A stretch of 64,000 bases of DNA from Bacillota bacterium (GTDB taxonomy: Bacteria; Bacillota; Clostridia; Acetivibrionales; DSM-1351): positions 1 to 64,000 of the forward strand of contig JAEWST010000114.1 of the NCBI GenBank assembly GCA_023398105.1. The letters are read 5' to 3'. The position numbers were made by a program, and so were the translations under genes. The notes beneath the pieces were generated by a model that made no database searches, was not told the origin of the DNA, and saw only the letters and a program-made list of their open reading frames with translations. Shown piece after piece: positions 45,764 through 53,314 of the stretch. How positions within the stretch are numbered: the stretch's first letter is position 1; each line of letters starts with the position of its first letter.

Positions 45764-46432
45764 TCAAAACGCCCTGCTGTCTCCAAAAATAACTGGAATT
45801 GTTTTTACTATTATTTTTAAATCATACCAAAAGCCTCTTTCACGTATGTATTTAAGATCAAGCCTGCACATATCTTCAAATCCCAAGTCATTTCTTCCGC
45901 TTACCTGCCACAATCCAGTAATACCAGGCTTCACAGACAACCTCAAATTATGCCAGGCATCGTAATTCTGAACCTCTCTGCCTATAGGAGGTCTTGGCCC
46001 GACAATACTCATGTTGCCTTTTATAACATTGAGTAGTTGAGGTAATTCGTCAATACTGGTTTTTCTCAATATCTTGCCAACTCTTGTGACTCTAGGGTCA
46101 TTTTTAATTTTAAACATGTTTCCGCTTACTTCGTTTTTATCTTCAAGCTCCTTAAATTTATCCTCTGCATCATTAACCATAGACCTAAATTTATACATAT
46201 TGAAATATTTTCCTTTGAAGCCGTTTCTTTCCTGACTGAAGAAGGCTGGTCCTGGCGAGTCTATTTTTATTAGTATAATTATTATAAGAAATAATGGTAG
46301 CAAAAGTAGTACCGCTGTAAATGAGGCTATTATATCAAAAACTCTTTTACAAAACAAATATAATAGTGATACATTGTCAAACATGGCTCTCTGCCCAACT
46401 ATATAATTAACAGTATATTCTATGTCTTTCAT
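45764..46432 (-). CDS. Initiating sugar transferase, short form
   Basis: 222 residues: one membrane segment (about 38-58) and the catalytic domain with SPGPAFFSQERNG, KFRSMV, RKTSIDELPQL and GPRPPIG. It lacks the N-terminal membrane and nucleotide-binding parts of the enzyme at 27278, as in EpsL/PglC-like short forms. The ATG at 46432 follows GGGAG and overlaps the phosphatase stop as ATGA, so translation is coupled. It is separated from the rest of the exopolysaccharide genes by the island. Confidence 0.92.
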   Translation of the reverse strand: MKDIEYTVNYIVGQRAMFDNVSLLYLFCKRVFDIIASFTAVLLLLPLFLIIIILIKIDSPGPAFFSQERNGFKGKYFNMYKFRSMVNDAEDKFKELEDKNEVSGNMFKIKNDPRVTRVGKILRKTSIDELPQLLNVIKGNMSIVGPRPPIGREVQNYDAWHNLRLSVKPGITGLWQVSGRNDLGFEDMCRLDLKYIRERGFWYDLKIIVKTIPVIFGDSRAF

Positions 46433-47178
46433 ACCAGCCTCTCCCATCTTAATATATTCCTATAAGCCAAATCATCACTATTGCCACTTTCAATAATATT
46501 TTTGGCATTGTCATGGAAAAGTACACTTGCCTCTTCCTTTCCTATCCAGTTTGCTACATTTTTTAAAGACTGAGCATACCAATTGGCATAATCATCTGCA
46601 CAATGTGCATTTGATGCCACTATGTCAACAAACTTCATCTGTAACAGTTTTTTTGAGAATTCTTTTATTTTAGAGCCATAAACTCCCACTATACTAGCCG
46701 CATCAAGCTGTATATAGCAACCAGCCTTTATAAAGGCTACAAAGTACTCAAATTTATTCATAAACACTCTATTTCTTTCGATGTGGGCTACAACAGGTAT
46801 GATTTTCTGTAATCTGAATTTACAAACCATTTCAATACAACTCTGGGGGCTAGTATTATATGGAAATTCAAACAAAATAATGCCCGATTTGCTCATACTC
46901 AGTTTTTTGCGGTTTTTTATCAAAGTCTGATTAACAGGATTTGCAAAAACCTCGTATCCCATATTTATTTTGACATTATAATCACTTGCCCGAAATAATA
47001 GTTCTTGATAGTTTTCTTCTACACGATCTGTATCATAAACTGTTTCCTGATAATGGGGAGATGCTACAATCACTCCTATTCCAAGCCTCTCAGCCTCCTT
47101 AATCATATTAAGAGATTGTGTTATATTGGAAGGCCCATCATCAACCCCAAATATAATGTGACTGTGTATATCTATCAT
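46429..47178 (-). CDS. PHP-type tyrosine-protein phosphatase (CpsB/YwqE-like)
   Basis: 249 residues starting MIDIHSHIIFGVDDGP, with the metal-binding HxH of the PHP fold. Further ligands are in ASPHY (about 41), VVAHIER (about 130) and SNAHC (about 190). These Mn-dependent phosphatases dephosphorylate the tyrosine kinase that drives Wzz-type export. No kinase gene is visible in the window. The start at 47178 is favoured by spacing from AAGGA; an ATG 9 bases upstream is also in frame. Confidence 0.92.
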   Translation of the reverse strand: MIDIHSHIIFGVDDGPSNITQSLNMIKEAERLGIGVIVASPHYQETVYDTDRVEENYQELLFRASDYNVKINMGYEVFANPVNQTLIKNRKKLSMSKSGIILFEFPYNTSPQSCIEMVCKFRLQKIIPVVAHIERNRVFMNKFEYFVAFIKAGCYIQLDAASIVGVYGSKIKEFSKKLLQMKFVDIVASNAHCADDYANWYAQSLKNVANWIGKEEASVLFHDNAKNIIESGNSDDLAYRNILRWERLV

Positions 47179-47284
47179 AACTATCATATCCTTCCATAAG
47201 AGTATTTCTCATAATTTCAAAAAAATCAATTATCTGCCGCCAATAAATAGTCCTCTTTTATGAGTTTAGAATATACTGAATAGC

Positions 47285-49012
47285 TTATGCACTTTCAATG
47301 CTTCCACCATACATTTCCTCATCCTCAACCTCATCAATAATTTGCTCCATTAATCTTCCATTCTCCAATTTCAAAATACGAGAGCATATTCTTAGTGCTG
47401 TTGGTCTATGGGTAATTACAATACATGTTCTTGCTGGCTTAAGCTCATGTATGCTTTTTAAAACCTGCATTTCTGAGTCTATATCCAGAGATGAGGTTGC
47501 TTCATCCAAAATAAGTATTGGTGCTTTTCTGAGTAAGGCTCTCGCAATTGATATTCTCTGAGCTTGACCCTCCGAAAGCCCAATTCCCCTTTCACCAATT
47601 TTTGAACTCATGCCGTCGGCTAATTCTTTTATAAAATCCATAGCACATGCTGCTCTTGCGGCGGCTTGGATTTCCTCCACAGATGCAGCTGGATAACCAG
47701 CTCTTATGTTTTCTTCAATCGTACCGCTAAAAAGAGTATTTCCTTGAGGTACATATGATATCCAGTCTCTAGTCTCTGCCGAAGCTGAAAATTCTCCCCC
47801 CTCTGTAGAAACAAATGACACAATGCCATCATCAGGCTTTACCAATGCTAATAAAAGTCTTATTAAAGTTGTCTTACCTTCACCTGAGGAACCAATGAGC
47901 CCCACTATCTCACCTGAACAAATTGTTAATGTCAATTTTTCTAAGATTGGTTTATTGTCCTCGTAAGAGAAGTTAATATTCTTCAAATTTATTCCAGTTA
48001 CTGATTCTGCAGGCAGTCCCTTTGATAATTGTTCTACTGGCAAAGCTTCCAATTCCATCAGCCTTCCTGATGAAGCTATTGCAGCAATTAATTGAGGTAT
48101 ATTGCTTGCTAGCCCAATAAATGGTGCCTGCACCTGAGAAACCAGCTGCAGAAATGCAGTAAGAGTACCAAATGATGTTGTTCCTCTGCTCAATTTTAAA
48201 GCCCCCCAACAAAAAGCCAGTAAATATCCTATCCAATAGCCTAGTCCTAAAGTAGTACTTGCTACCACACTGGTGACATTCTTTTTCATCACCCATTTCA
48301 GTCTAGTGCCATGAAGTTCTGATATAGTATCAACATTTTTCTTTTCCATCTGAAAGGTCTTAATAATAAGCATATTCTCTATGGCTTCCTGAATAAAGGA
48401 CCTGTAAGCACTTTCTGATTCCTGAACCTTAACATTCAAATGCTTTAGCTTTCTTCCCCATATTCTGCTTAACAAAACAGTAAATGGTCCTAATATGAAG
48501 GCTAAAACTGCTAACATAGGCTCATAGTACAAAAGTGTTCCAAACGCCGCCGACAGCTGAACACATAAATAGATAATGTTGGACAATGTATTAACAACAC
48601 CTGTTGTTACATTGCCCACATCACTTGTAAGTCTTGTTAAAACATCACCGCTGTGATATTTAGTTACATATAGCCATTCTGACATGCTGATACGTGAGAA
48701 AATTCTTTTTCTTATGCTATTAGCCATCAATTCGTGTGTCCTTACTGACAAAATTGATGAAAAGGCTTTTATTCCTAGATTTGCAAGTACAAGCACCCCA
48801 AATATCCCAGCAAAAACTATAGCTTTACTGATTGTTCTATCGACAGCACAATCAATCAGATTTTTTGAAAGAATTGCCACTGCTACGCCTACTAAAGCAG
48901 TAACGGCATCGAGACTAATTATAGCGACTATATTCTTCCTAAAACCTCTAGCATTGCTTAAAATCCATTTGAAATATTCATAAGCCCTTTTAAACTCCAT
49001 TACGATTTTCAT
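47285..49012 (-). CDS. ABC exporter with fused membrane and ATPase domains
   Basis: 575 residues: six membrane segments in residues 25-315, then an ATPase domain with Walker A GSSGEGKTT (about 375), signature LSEGQAQR (about 480) and Walker B ILILDEATSSLD. There is no N-terminal C39 peptidase domain. It comes last in the RiPP locus and is the likely exporter of the modified peptide. The ATG follows AGGAGGAAAT. Confidence 0.9.
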   Translation of the reverse strand: MKIVMEFKRAYEYFKWILSNARGFRKNIVAIISLDAVTALVGVAVAILSKNLIDCAVDRTISKAIVFAGIFGVLVLANLGIKAFSSILSVRTHELMANSIRKRIFSRISMSEWLYVTKYHSGDVLTRLTSDVGNVTTGVVNTLSNIIYLCVQLSAAFGTLLYYEPMLAVLAFILGPFTVLLSRIWGRKLKHLNVKVQESESAYRSFIQEAIENMLIIKTFQMEKKNVDTISELHGTRLKWVMKKNVTSVVASTTLGLGYWIGYLLAFCWGALKLSRGTTSFGTLTAFLQLVSQVQAPFIGLASNIPQLIAAIASSGRLMELEALPVEQLSKGLPAESVTGINLKNINFSYEDNKPILEKLTLTICSGEIVGLIGSSGEGKTTLIRLLLALVKPDDGIVSFVSTEGGEFSASAETRDWISYVPQGNTLFSGTIEENIRAGYPAASVEEIQAAARAACAMDFIKELADGMSSKIGERGIGLSEGQAQRISIARALLRKAPILILDEATSSLDIDSEMQVLKSIHELKPARTCIVITHRPTALRICSRILKLENGRLMEQIIDEVEDEEMYGGSIESA

Positions 49013-49059
49013 ATTTCCTCCTGCTATGCGTGCTGCATTGTTGCTTACTCCGAGAATGT

Positions 49060-49545
49060 CTATGTTGCCTGAGCCTTTATAAATACTCTTTTTACTTTTG
49101 CAAGGAATCTAATACCCTTAAGAAATATATGCCTTAGGGGGACAATATTAATCCATACTCTAACCAGTAATTTCCACAATTTGTTCTGACAGCTGAATTG
49201 AAGCTTATTCCTCTTTACTGCCGTTACTACTGCAATAAGCTGTTCAGGCATTAGTGGTCCTTCAATCCACTGCTGGGCATCACCTATAATATAAAAGCTT
49301 TCTTTTCCTCTTCTAAGAACCCTGTGCAGTATGTATTCACCTGTAACCCTTTGGATTAGAACAATATCTCCTCTATTAACTGCATCAATGCTTGTGGGCG
49401 AGAGTTCAACAGAGTCCACATCCTCACGCAGAAAGGGATACATGCTCATACCCGTCACTGTTATCCATGCTCTGCCTCCACCCTCTAAAATTTCTTTAAT
49501 TACAGGAAACATTTCTGCAGATTTTATTTTTTTTACTTCACACAT
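49060..49545 (-). CDS. S24/S26-family peptidase of the RiPP locus
   Basis: 161 residues. The signal-peptidase motif TGMSMYP puts the nucleophilic Ser at residue 34; the second box reads GEYILHRVLRR, with His where bacterial enzymes have Lys, as in the Ser/His branch. A C-terminal hydrophobic stretch (about 130-145) could be a membrane anchor. Such peptidases recur in lasso and related peptide clusters and may remove leaders. It overlaps the kinase gene by 13 bases. Confidence 0.82.
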   Translation of the reverse strand: MCEVKKIKSAEMFPVIKEILEGGGRAWITVTGMSMYPFLREDVDSVELSPTSIDAVNRGDIVLIQRVTGEYILHRVLRRGKESFYIIGDAQQWIEGPLMPEQLIAVVTAVKRNKLQFSCQNKLWKLLVRVWINIVPLRHIFLKGIRFLAKVKRVFIKAQAT

Positions 49546-50414
49546 TCATATACCAACTCCATCGCTTCTTTGTCGGGTCTGCAATTCAAAAGATAAACAG
49601 GAATTTTGTTTATTATCTTTTCCAATACTTCATAAGCCTTCTTCATTAACTCTTCATCAAAATAGGGCAAAAAGCATCTTGGCATCACCCTTGGTAGTGC
49701 CTCAAAAACTTCAAGCTTCCTGATGCTGTTCTGTGGTGCTTGTTCTAGAACAACTATTGCCTTTATAGGTACTTCAATGTTTTCAAATTTATCTGATGAG
49801 CCGCTCCAAGGTGTACCGCAAAGCATCAGCTCACCCTTTACAAATCTAATTGCAGGAGTGTCATCATTAACTACCTTTACCTCATCCCCTAAATATTGCT
49901 CCCATAACCTTACATGAGTAGACTTGCCAGTTCCCGAAGGTGCAGTAAACAGTATTCCTTTACCGTTCCAAGCTATGGAGGATGCATGCATAACTATTCC
50001 ACCTTTATTTAAAAGGTTATTTCTGAATATTATCCCCATAAGCATAAATGTATGCATGTCTGGCCATATTTTTATTAATTCAGATTTATTATCATCAATT
50101 TCTTGACTTAAATATTTTATATTTGCACTACTCCACTCACTGTTTGTTTCTATATGAGATAAAATTAGGTTTTCTTCTCTATCCGTACTATATATATGAA
50201 ATCCACCATTTTTGTCTTCTTTTCTAAGCCACTTTATACTTTCCGAAATCAACAAGCGTCCTTCAGGTTTTGCAATATGTGAGCACTGAGCAATTTCTAC
50301 TAATATATCAGGGTTCACACGCTCACTACATTCAAAAGCCTTCATTCTATTAGTTAAATAATTGTTACATGTTTCAATATGTATATTTGTGCCTGCTACA
50401 TTATAAGCAAACAT
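49533..50414 (-). CDS. HprK-like kinase of the RiPP locus
   Basis: 293 residues. The C-terminal half has the HPr kinase-type P-loop APSGTGKSTH (residues 158-167) and the VNDDTPAIR stretch (182-190) that in HprK binds the active-site metal. The N-terminal half is unrecognised. In paeninodin-type lasso clusters a homologue phosphorylates a serine of the peptide; here it probably acts on a precursor. The ATG follows GGAGTGATGG. Confidence 0.82.
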   Translation of the reverse strand: MFAYNVAGTNIHIETCNNYLTNRMKAFECSERVNPDILVEIAQCSHIAKPEGRLLISESIKWLRKEDKNGGFHIYSTDREENLILSHIETNSEWSSANIKYLSQEIDDNKSELIKIWPDMHTFMLMGIIFRNNLLNKGGIVMHASSIAWNGKGILFTAPSGTGKSTHVRLWEQYLGDEVKVVNDDTPAIRFVKGELMLCGTPWSGSSDKFENIEVPIKAIVVLEQAPQNSIRKLEVFEALPRVMPRCFLPYFDEELMKKAYEVLEKIINKIPVYLLNCRPDKEAMELVYECVK

Positions 50415-50799
50415 TCCATCACTCCTCGTATTAATCTCATAAAACTTAGTTTGCTAAAGCCTATAGCCTAGCAGGAGTATATTTACACTTATGCTTCAAA
50501 CACAAGCTTTCAGGCAAAATCAGTATTTATAATTTGGGGGATTACTATTTATAGCGCTGATTTAAAATAGCTCCTCTATTTCTAAATACGAAATAGCATT
50601 ATATGAAGCCACTGTAAAGTATTCTTACTCCTCAATCCTATGAACAGGTAATTACTACCTTGCACATAGCATGGGTAAACTCAACTATACAGTAGCCCCC
50701 ATAATTAATACTAAAGTCAATTACTATAGGCTGAAAAATAATAAACTATCAGTCAATAGTTTGGTTTTGGTTTAAGCCCCAATTTTAATTGACTTTTTG
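50415..50799. other. Spacer between precursor 1 and the kinase gene
   Basis: 385 bases without a convincing gene. It holds a terminator-like hairpin (50743-50762) just after precursor 1. The rest is AT-rich with a few short frames that stop at once. A small repeat-like stretch GCTAAAGCCTATAGCCTAG lies near 50453. Confidence 0.5.
50743..50762 (-). terminator. Terminator after the precursor peptide genes
   Basis: AAACTAT (50743-50749) and ATAGTTT (50756-50762) form a 7-bp stem with a 6-base loop, followed on the minus strand by ATTATTTTT. Partial termination here would raise precursor mRNA over the kinase, peptidase and exporter mRNA. Confidence 0.55.
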
Positions 50800-50931
50800 C
50801 TAAACATTATTAGTAACCAACGGTTGTCCAGTTACGTCAGGGCAGCATCCAACTACTATACAGCTGCCTGAAATTCTTTCTTCAACTCTTAAATTAATAA
50901 TTTTAATGTTTGGTTTTACATATGTTCTCAT
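50800..50931 (-). CDS. RiPP precursor peptide 1
   Basis: 43 residues. The leader has YVKP at residues 4-7 and LRVEERISG at about 14-22; the core holds Cys at about 24, 29 and 30 (SCIVVGCCPD) and ends in PLVTNNV. The ATG lies 6 bases after GAGAGGTG. The leader matches those of precursors 2 and 3, and its YxxPxI matches the motif read by PqqD-type proteins of lasso systems. Cys residues next to a radical SAM gene would suit thioether or similar cross-links. Confidence 0.8.
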   Translation of the reverse strand: MRTYVKPNIKIINLRVEERISGSCIVVGCCPDVTGQPLVTNNV

Positions 50932-50973
50932 TTTTTCACCTCTCTCACTCAATAATAATTACAAATGTTCAAT

Positions 50974-51120
50974 TTACTTTGTTTGTCCTGCCATAGCAAA
51001 GTAAGTTACGCCACCGTATACAACGTCCTCGGGACAAGCACCTGTACATATGCTACCTGCCATTCTTTCCTCAACTCTTAAATCAATTAATTCCATCCTT
51101 GGAGCCACGTATTTTTTCAT
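50974..51120 (-). CDS. RiPP precursor peptide 2
   Basis: 48 residues. Leader with YVAP at 4-7 and LRVEERMAGS at about 14-23, then a core with two Cys (ICTGACPED) and a Gly/Tyr-rich tail (YGG, TYFAMAGQTK). The ATG follows GGAGGTGAAGAGA. It is next to precursor 1 (42 bases) and downstream of the radical SAM gene. Leader identity with precursor 1 is very high; the cores differ. Confidence 0.82.
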   Translation of the reverse strand: MKKYVAPRMELIDLRVEERMAGSICTGACPEDVVYGGVTYFAMAGQTK

Positions 51121-51165
51121 TCTCTTCACCTCCAGTAAAATTTTTTTATATAAAATTTATATTAA

Positions 51166-51261
51166 TCAGCGGCTTTGCCGCTGTTCGACCCATATACCAG
51201 CTTGATATAAATAGTTAAAACCCTTTAAATAGCCGCCGCATGCGACTGTGCAAATCCTCAT
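51166..51261 (-). CDS. Leaderless core-like small frame overlapping the radical SAM stop
   Basis: A 31-residue frame whose ATG overlaps the radical SAM stop as ATGA. It opens RICTVACGGY, which resembles the core of precursor 2 (SICTGACPED), but it has no YVxP leader. The tail holds EQRQSR, coded by the hairpin at 51167-51183. There is no ribosome binding site of its own, only coupling. It may be a decayed precursor or a product of recombination; whether it is translated is unknown. Confidence 0.35.
   Translation of the reverse strand: MRICTVACGGYLKGFNYLYQAGIWVEQRQSR
51167..51183 (-). terminator. GC-rich hairpin between the radical SAM and precursor genes
   Basis: CAGCGGC (51167-51173), TTT, GCCGCTG (51177-51183): a compact perfect 7-bp stem, strikingly GC-rich for this DNA. 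No T-run follows directly. It may protect or process the mRNA so that precursor RNA is more abundant than enzyme RNA. Confidence 0.5.
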
Positions 51262-52400
51262 GTAGCTATTTTTACAGCTTCTGAGTTACCCTTCTGTTGC
51301 TTTAAGGATGCTCTATATTTTGCGGTCTCACAAAGGTAAGGTGCAGGTTTTGTAAAGCAGCCTGTTTCTGTCATCAATCTTCCAGGACAAACCATACATT
51401 CACTTTTAACATCACATTCTATGCAATCCTGACATTTCGGAACCATTTTGCAACCTTCTCGTATCTGCTGCCAAGCATTCACAAACCCTATTTCAAAAGG
51501 CATAGCAACTGGTTCATTCAGTAACCCACAGGGTAAAAGTCTGCCATCCCATGTAACCCAAAAGCCTGTTTTACCAGCCTGACATTTGAACGCTGATTCT
51601 TCCAGCATCTTGTTTAGCTTATCTGAAAATAAATTCTTATCTTCCATGTCATCTTGACCAATATTCAATTCTATACCTTTATCTTTTTGCCTCATTTTTT
51701 TACCATATTCAGTTATATATCTTTCATAATTCACTATATCAACGGGAGAAAGCCTGTTTCCCATTGGATCTGAGCCACAGCCCTCTCTTCTTGGAGAAAT
51801 ATAATTTACAATACCTAAGTTATCAGAATATGTATGTGCAATTTTATATATCTGCTCGTAGTCTCTATAATTGCCTTCTACTACTGTTGTTTTAATTTCA
51901 AGATTTATATTTTCCGCCTTCAGATTATCCAATGCCCGCATAGTTTTGATAAAACCGTCAGCACTTCCTGTAATCCTCTCATAAGTTTCAGGAGATGCTC
52001 CATAAACTGTTACACTTAGCTTTGTAGGTGGCATCATACCAAGCCAGCGAGCTTTTTCTGGAGTTATTAAGCTTGCATTTGTGTAAATAGTCAAGTTAAG
52101 CCCCATATTGCACAATGCTTCATATATTTTCTGAAAATCTGGTCTTAAAAAAACCTCTCCACCCGTTAAAATCAAATAAAACAGCCCAGCATCCCGTGCT
52201 TGCTTCCCAATATCAATCCACTCATCTGCCGAGTACTCTGATGATAAGGCTTTGGTATCATTTGCAGGACATGCCACATAACACATCTTACATTTAAAAT
52301 TACATCGTGAGGTCAGCTCAAATGCACCTGATAAAGGTATTCCGTTCTCTACAGCATTTGCTGCCAATCTCTTATTAAACTCTTTCCAATTCAGGCTCAT
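51258..52400 (-). CDS. Radical SAM/SPASM peptide maturase
   Basis: 380 residues. The radical SAM cluster motif CNFKCKMC has Cys at 33, 37 and 40; the C-terminal SPASM region has the Cys-rich run KCQDCIECDVKSECMVCP, which would bind further Fe-S clusters. Enzymes of this class cross-link Cys or other residues in precursor peptides. The ATG at 52400 follows GGAGGGTGTT; the upstream open part is repeat DNA. It lies between the PqqD gene and precursor 2, so it is the likely core enzyme of the locus. Confidence 0.92.
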   Translation of the reverse strand: MSLNWKEFNKRLAANAVENGIPLSGAFELTSRCNFKCKMCYVACPANDTKALSSEYSADEWIDIGKQARDAGLFYLILTGGEVFLRPDFQKIYEALCNMGLNLTIYTNASLITPEKARWLGMMPPTKLSVTVYGASPETYERITGSADGFIKTMRALDNLKAENINLEIKTTVVEGNYRDYEQIYKIAHTYSDNLGIVNYISPRREGCGSDPMGNRLSPVDIVNYERYITEYGKKMRQKDKGIELNIGQDDMEDKNLFSDKLNKMLEESAFKCQAGKTGFWVTWDGRLLPCGLLNEPVAMPFEIGFVNAWQQIREGCKMVPKCQDCIECDVKSECMVCPGRLMTETGCFTKPAPYLCETAKYRASLKQQKGNSEAVKIAT

Positions 52401-52462
52401 AACACCCTCCATACCCTTTTGGGGCATAAATTTTTCGTAAAGTACCAGCTGAGAATCTACAC

Positions 52463-52521
52463 ACTGCAAAAAACACTTGTGGTTTTTGATGCTGGAAAAC
52501 GCACCATGTTCGCACAGTTAT
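52463..52521 (+). repeat. Copy of the internal module of element C
   Basis: AAAAAACACTTGTGGTTTTT then GGAAAACGCACCATGTTCGC closely match the inner part of copy C (24577-24800) that copy A lacks. It has no terminal repeats here. It lies in the spacer before the radical SAM gene; the spacer also holds an AACACCCATAGACT stretch of the 3'-hairpin type. Confidence 0.5.
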
Positions 52522-52647
52522 CATTCAGCCATTTACAATGATCATACGTACCAAATGAAAAGTTAAAACCATTGATAAGTTTGAACACCCATAGACTGAG
52601 TTAATAATCTATATTAATGGCTGAATAGTAACTTAGCACAAGCTATA

Positions 52648-52911
52648 TTATTCAATAATACTAGTATCTGCCATGCTCTTTAAAAACTCATCAACATCAT
52701 TTCGAGCTGTTTCCCTGTCTATGTCATATTCAGAGATAAGTAGCTCCACCATTTCCTCAACAGATGAATTCTTTTCAAGCTCTCTCCACAACAATGCACC
52801 GCTCTCACTCAGAGTCATAATCCCATTGAATTCAACAACTCTTGCTCCTAGCGGAACTACTACTGACTGCCCTGCTATTTCTCTAAGCATAAATCCACTT
52901 TTTATCTGCAC
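52648..52911 (-). CDS. PqqD-type RiPP recognition protein (GTG start)
   Basis: 87 residues of the PqqD winged-helix fold, with NGIMTLSESGALLWREL and the C-terminal VDEFLKSM helix. It binds precursor leaders and hands them to the modifying enzyme. The GTG at 52911 follows GGAGGAAGATTATT. It lies between precursor 3 and the radical SAM gene. Confidence 0.9.
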   Translation of the reverse strand: MQIKSGFMLREIAGQSVVVPLGARVVEFNGIMTLSESGALLWRELEKNSSVEEMVELLISEYDIDRETARNDVDEFLKSMADTSIIE

Positions 52912-52956
52912 AATAATCTTCCTCCGTAAAATATTACTCAGTTATTCTCAATATCA

Positions 52957-53094
52957 TTACCAATTGCACAAAAACCAAAAATATGTCCAGTCGCTTTGTC
53001 CACCTCCACTATCATTGCTAGATCCAAAGCAAGCAATTCCTTCCTCTGGGCGAAGTTTAACTACTTCTACACTTGGTTTTACATAATTTTTCAT
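52957..53094 (-). CDS. RiPP precursor peptide 3
   Basis: 45 residues. Leader YVKP at 4-7 and LRPEEGIA at about 14-21, followed by a very different core: one early Cys (ACFGSSND), a Ser/Asp/Gly-rich middle (SGGGQSD) and an aromatic tail (WTYFWF, then LCNW) with a second Cys. The ATG follows AGAGGAGGAATAGC. It precedes the PqqD gene by 45 bases. The Ser-rich middle is a plausible kinase target. Confidence 0.8.
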   Translation of the reverse strand: MKNYVKPSVEVVKLRPEEGIACFGSSNDSGGGQSDWTYFWFLCNW

Positions 53095-53137
53095 GCTATT
53101 CCTCCTCTTAAAATAAGTTTTGTAAGGTTTAAGATAC

Positions 53138-53188
53138 TTTTTTCCCAGTTACAAACCTCACACTAATTTAATAAACTAACTGGAAAAA
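53138..53188 (-). promoter_or_regulatory. Stem-loop in the leader of precursor 3
   Basis: TTTTTTCCCAGTTA (53138-53151) pairs with TAACTGGAAAAA (53177-53188) with one bulged base and a loop of about 25. It lies 44 bases before the precursor 3 start. No terminator T-run follows in the minus direction. Confidence 0.45.
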
Positions 53189-53314
53189 TATTTTTTCTCT
53201 AAAATTTTTATAGCCATGTATTTGGGGTAATTTATTCAACTATTCTTGTTGAAAATTTTAAGTGTGCAAATTCCAACACCAATAAACTTTTTATGGATAT
53301 TGATTAATAATGAA

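Noticed and set aside
47973..48296. 107-codon minus-strand frame inside the ABC exporter gene
   Set aside because: It is a second frame on the same strand within a well-conserved membrane domain.
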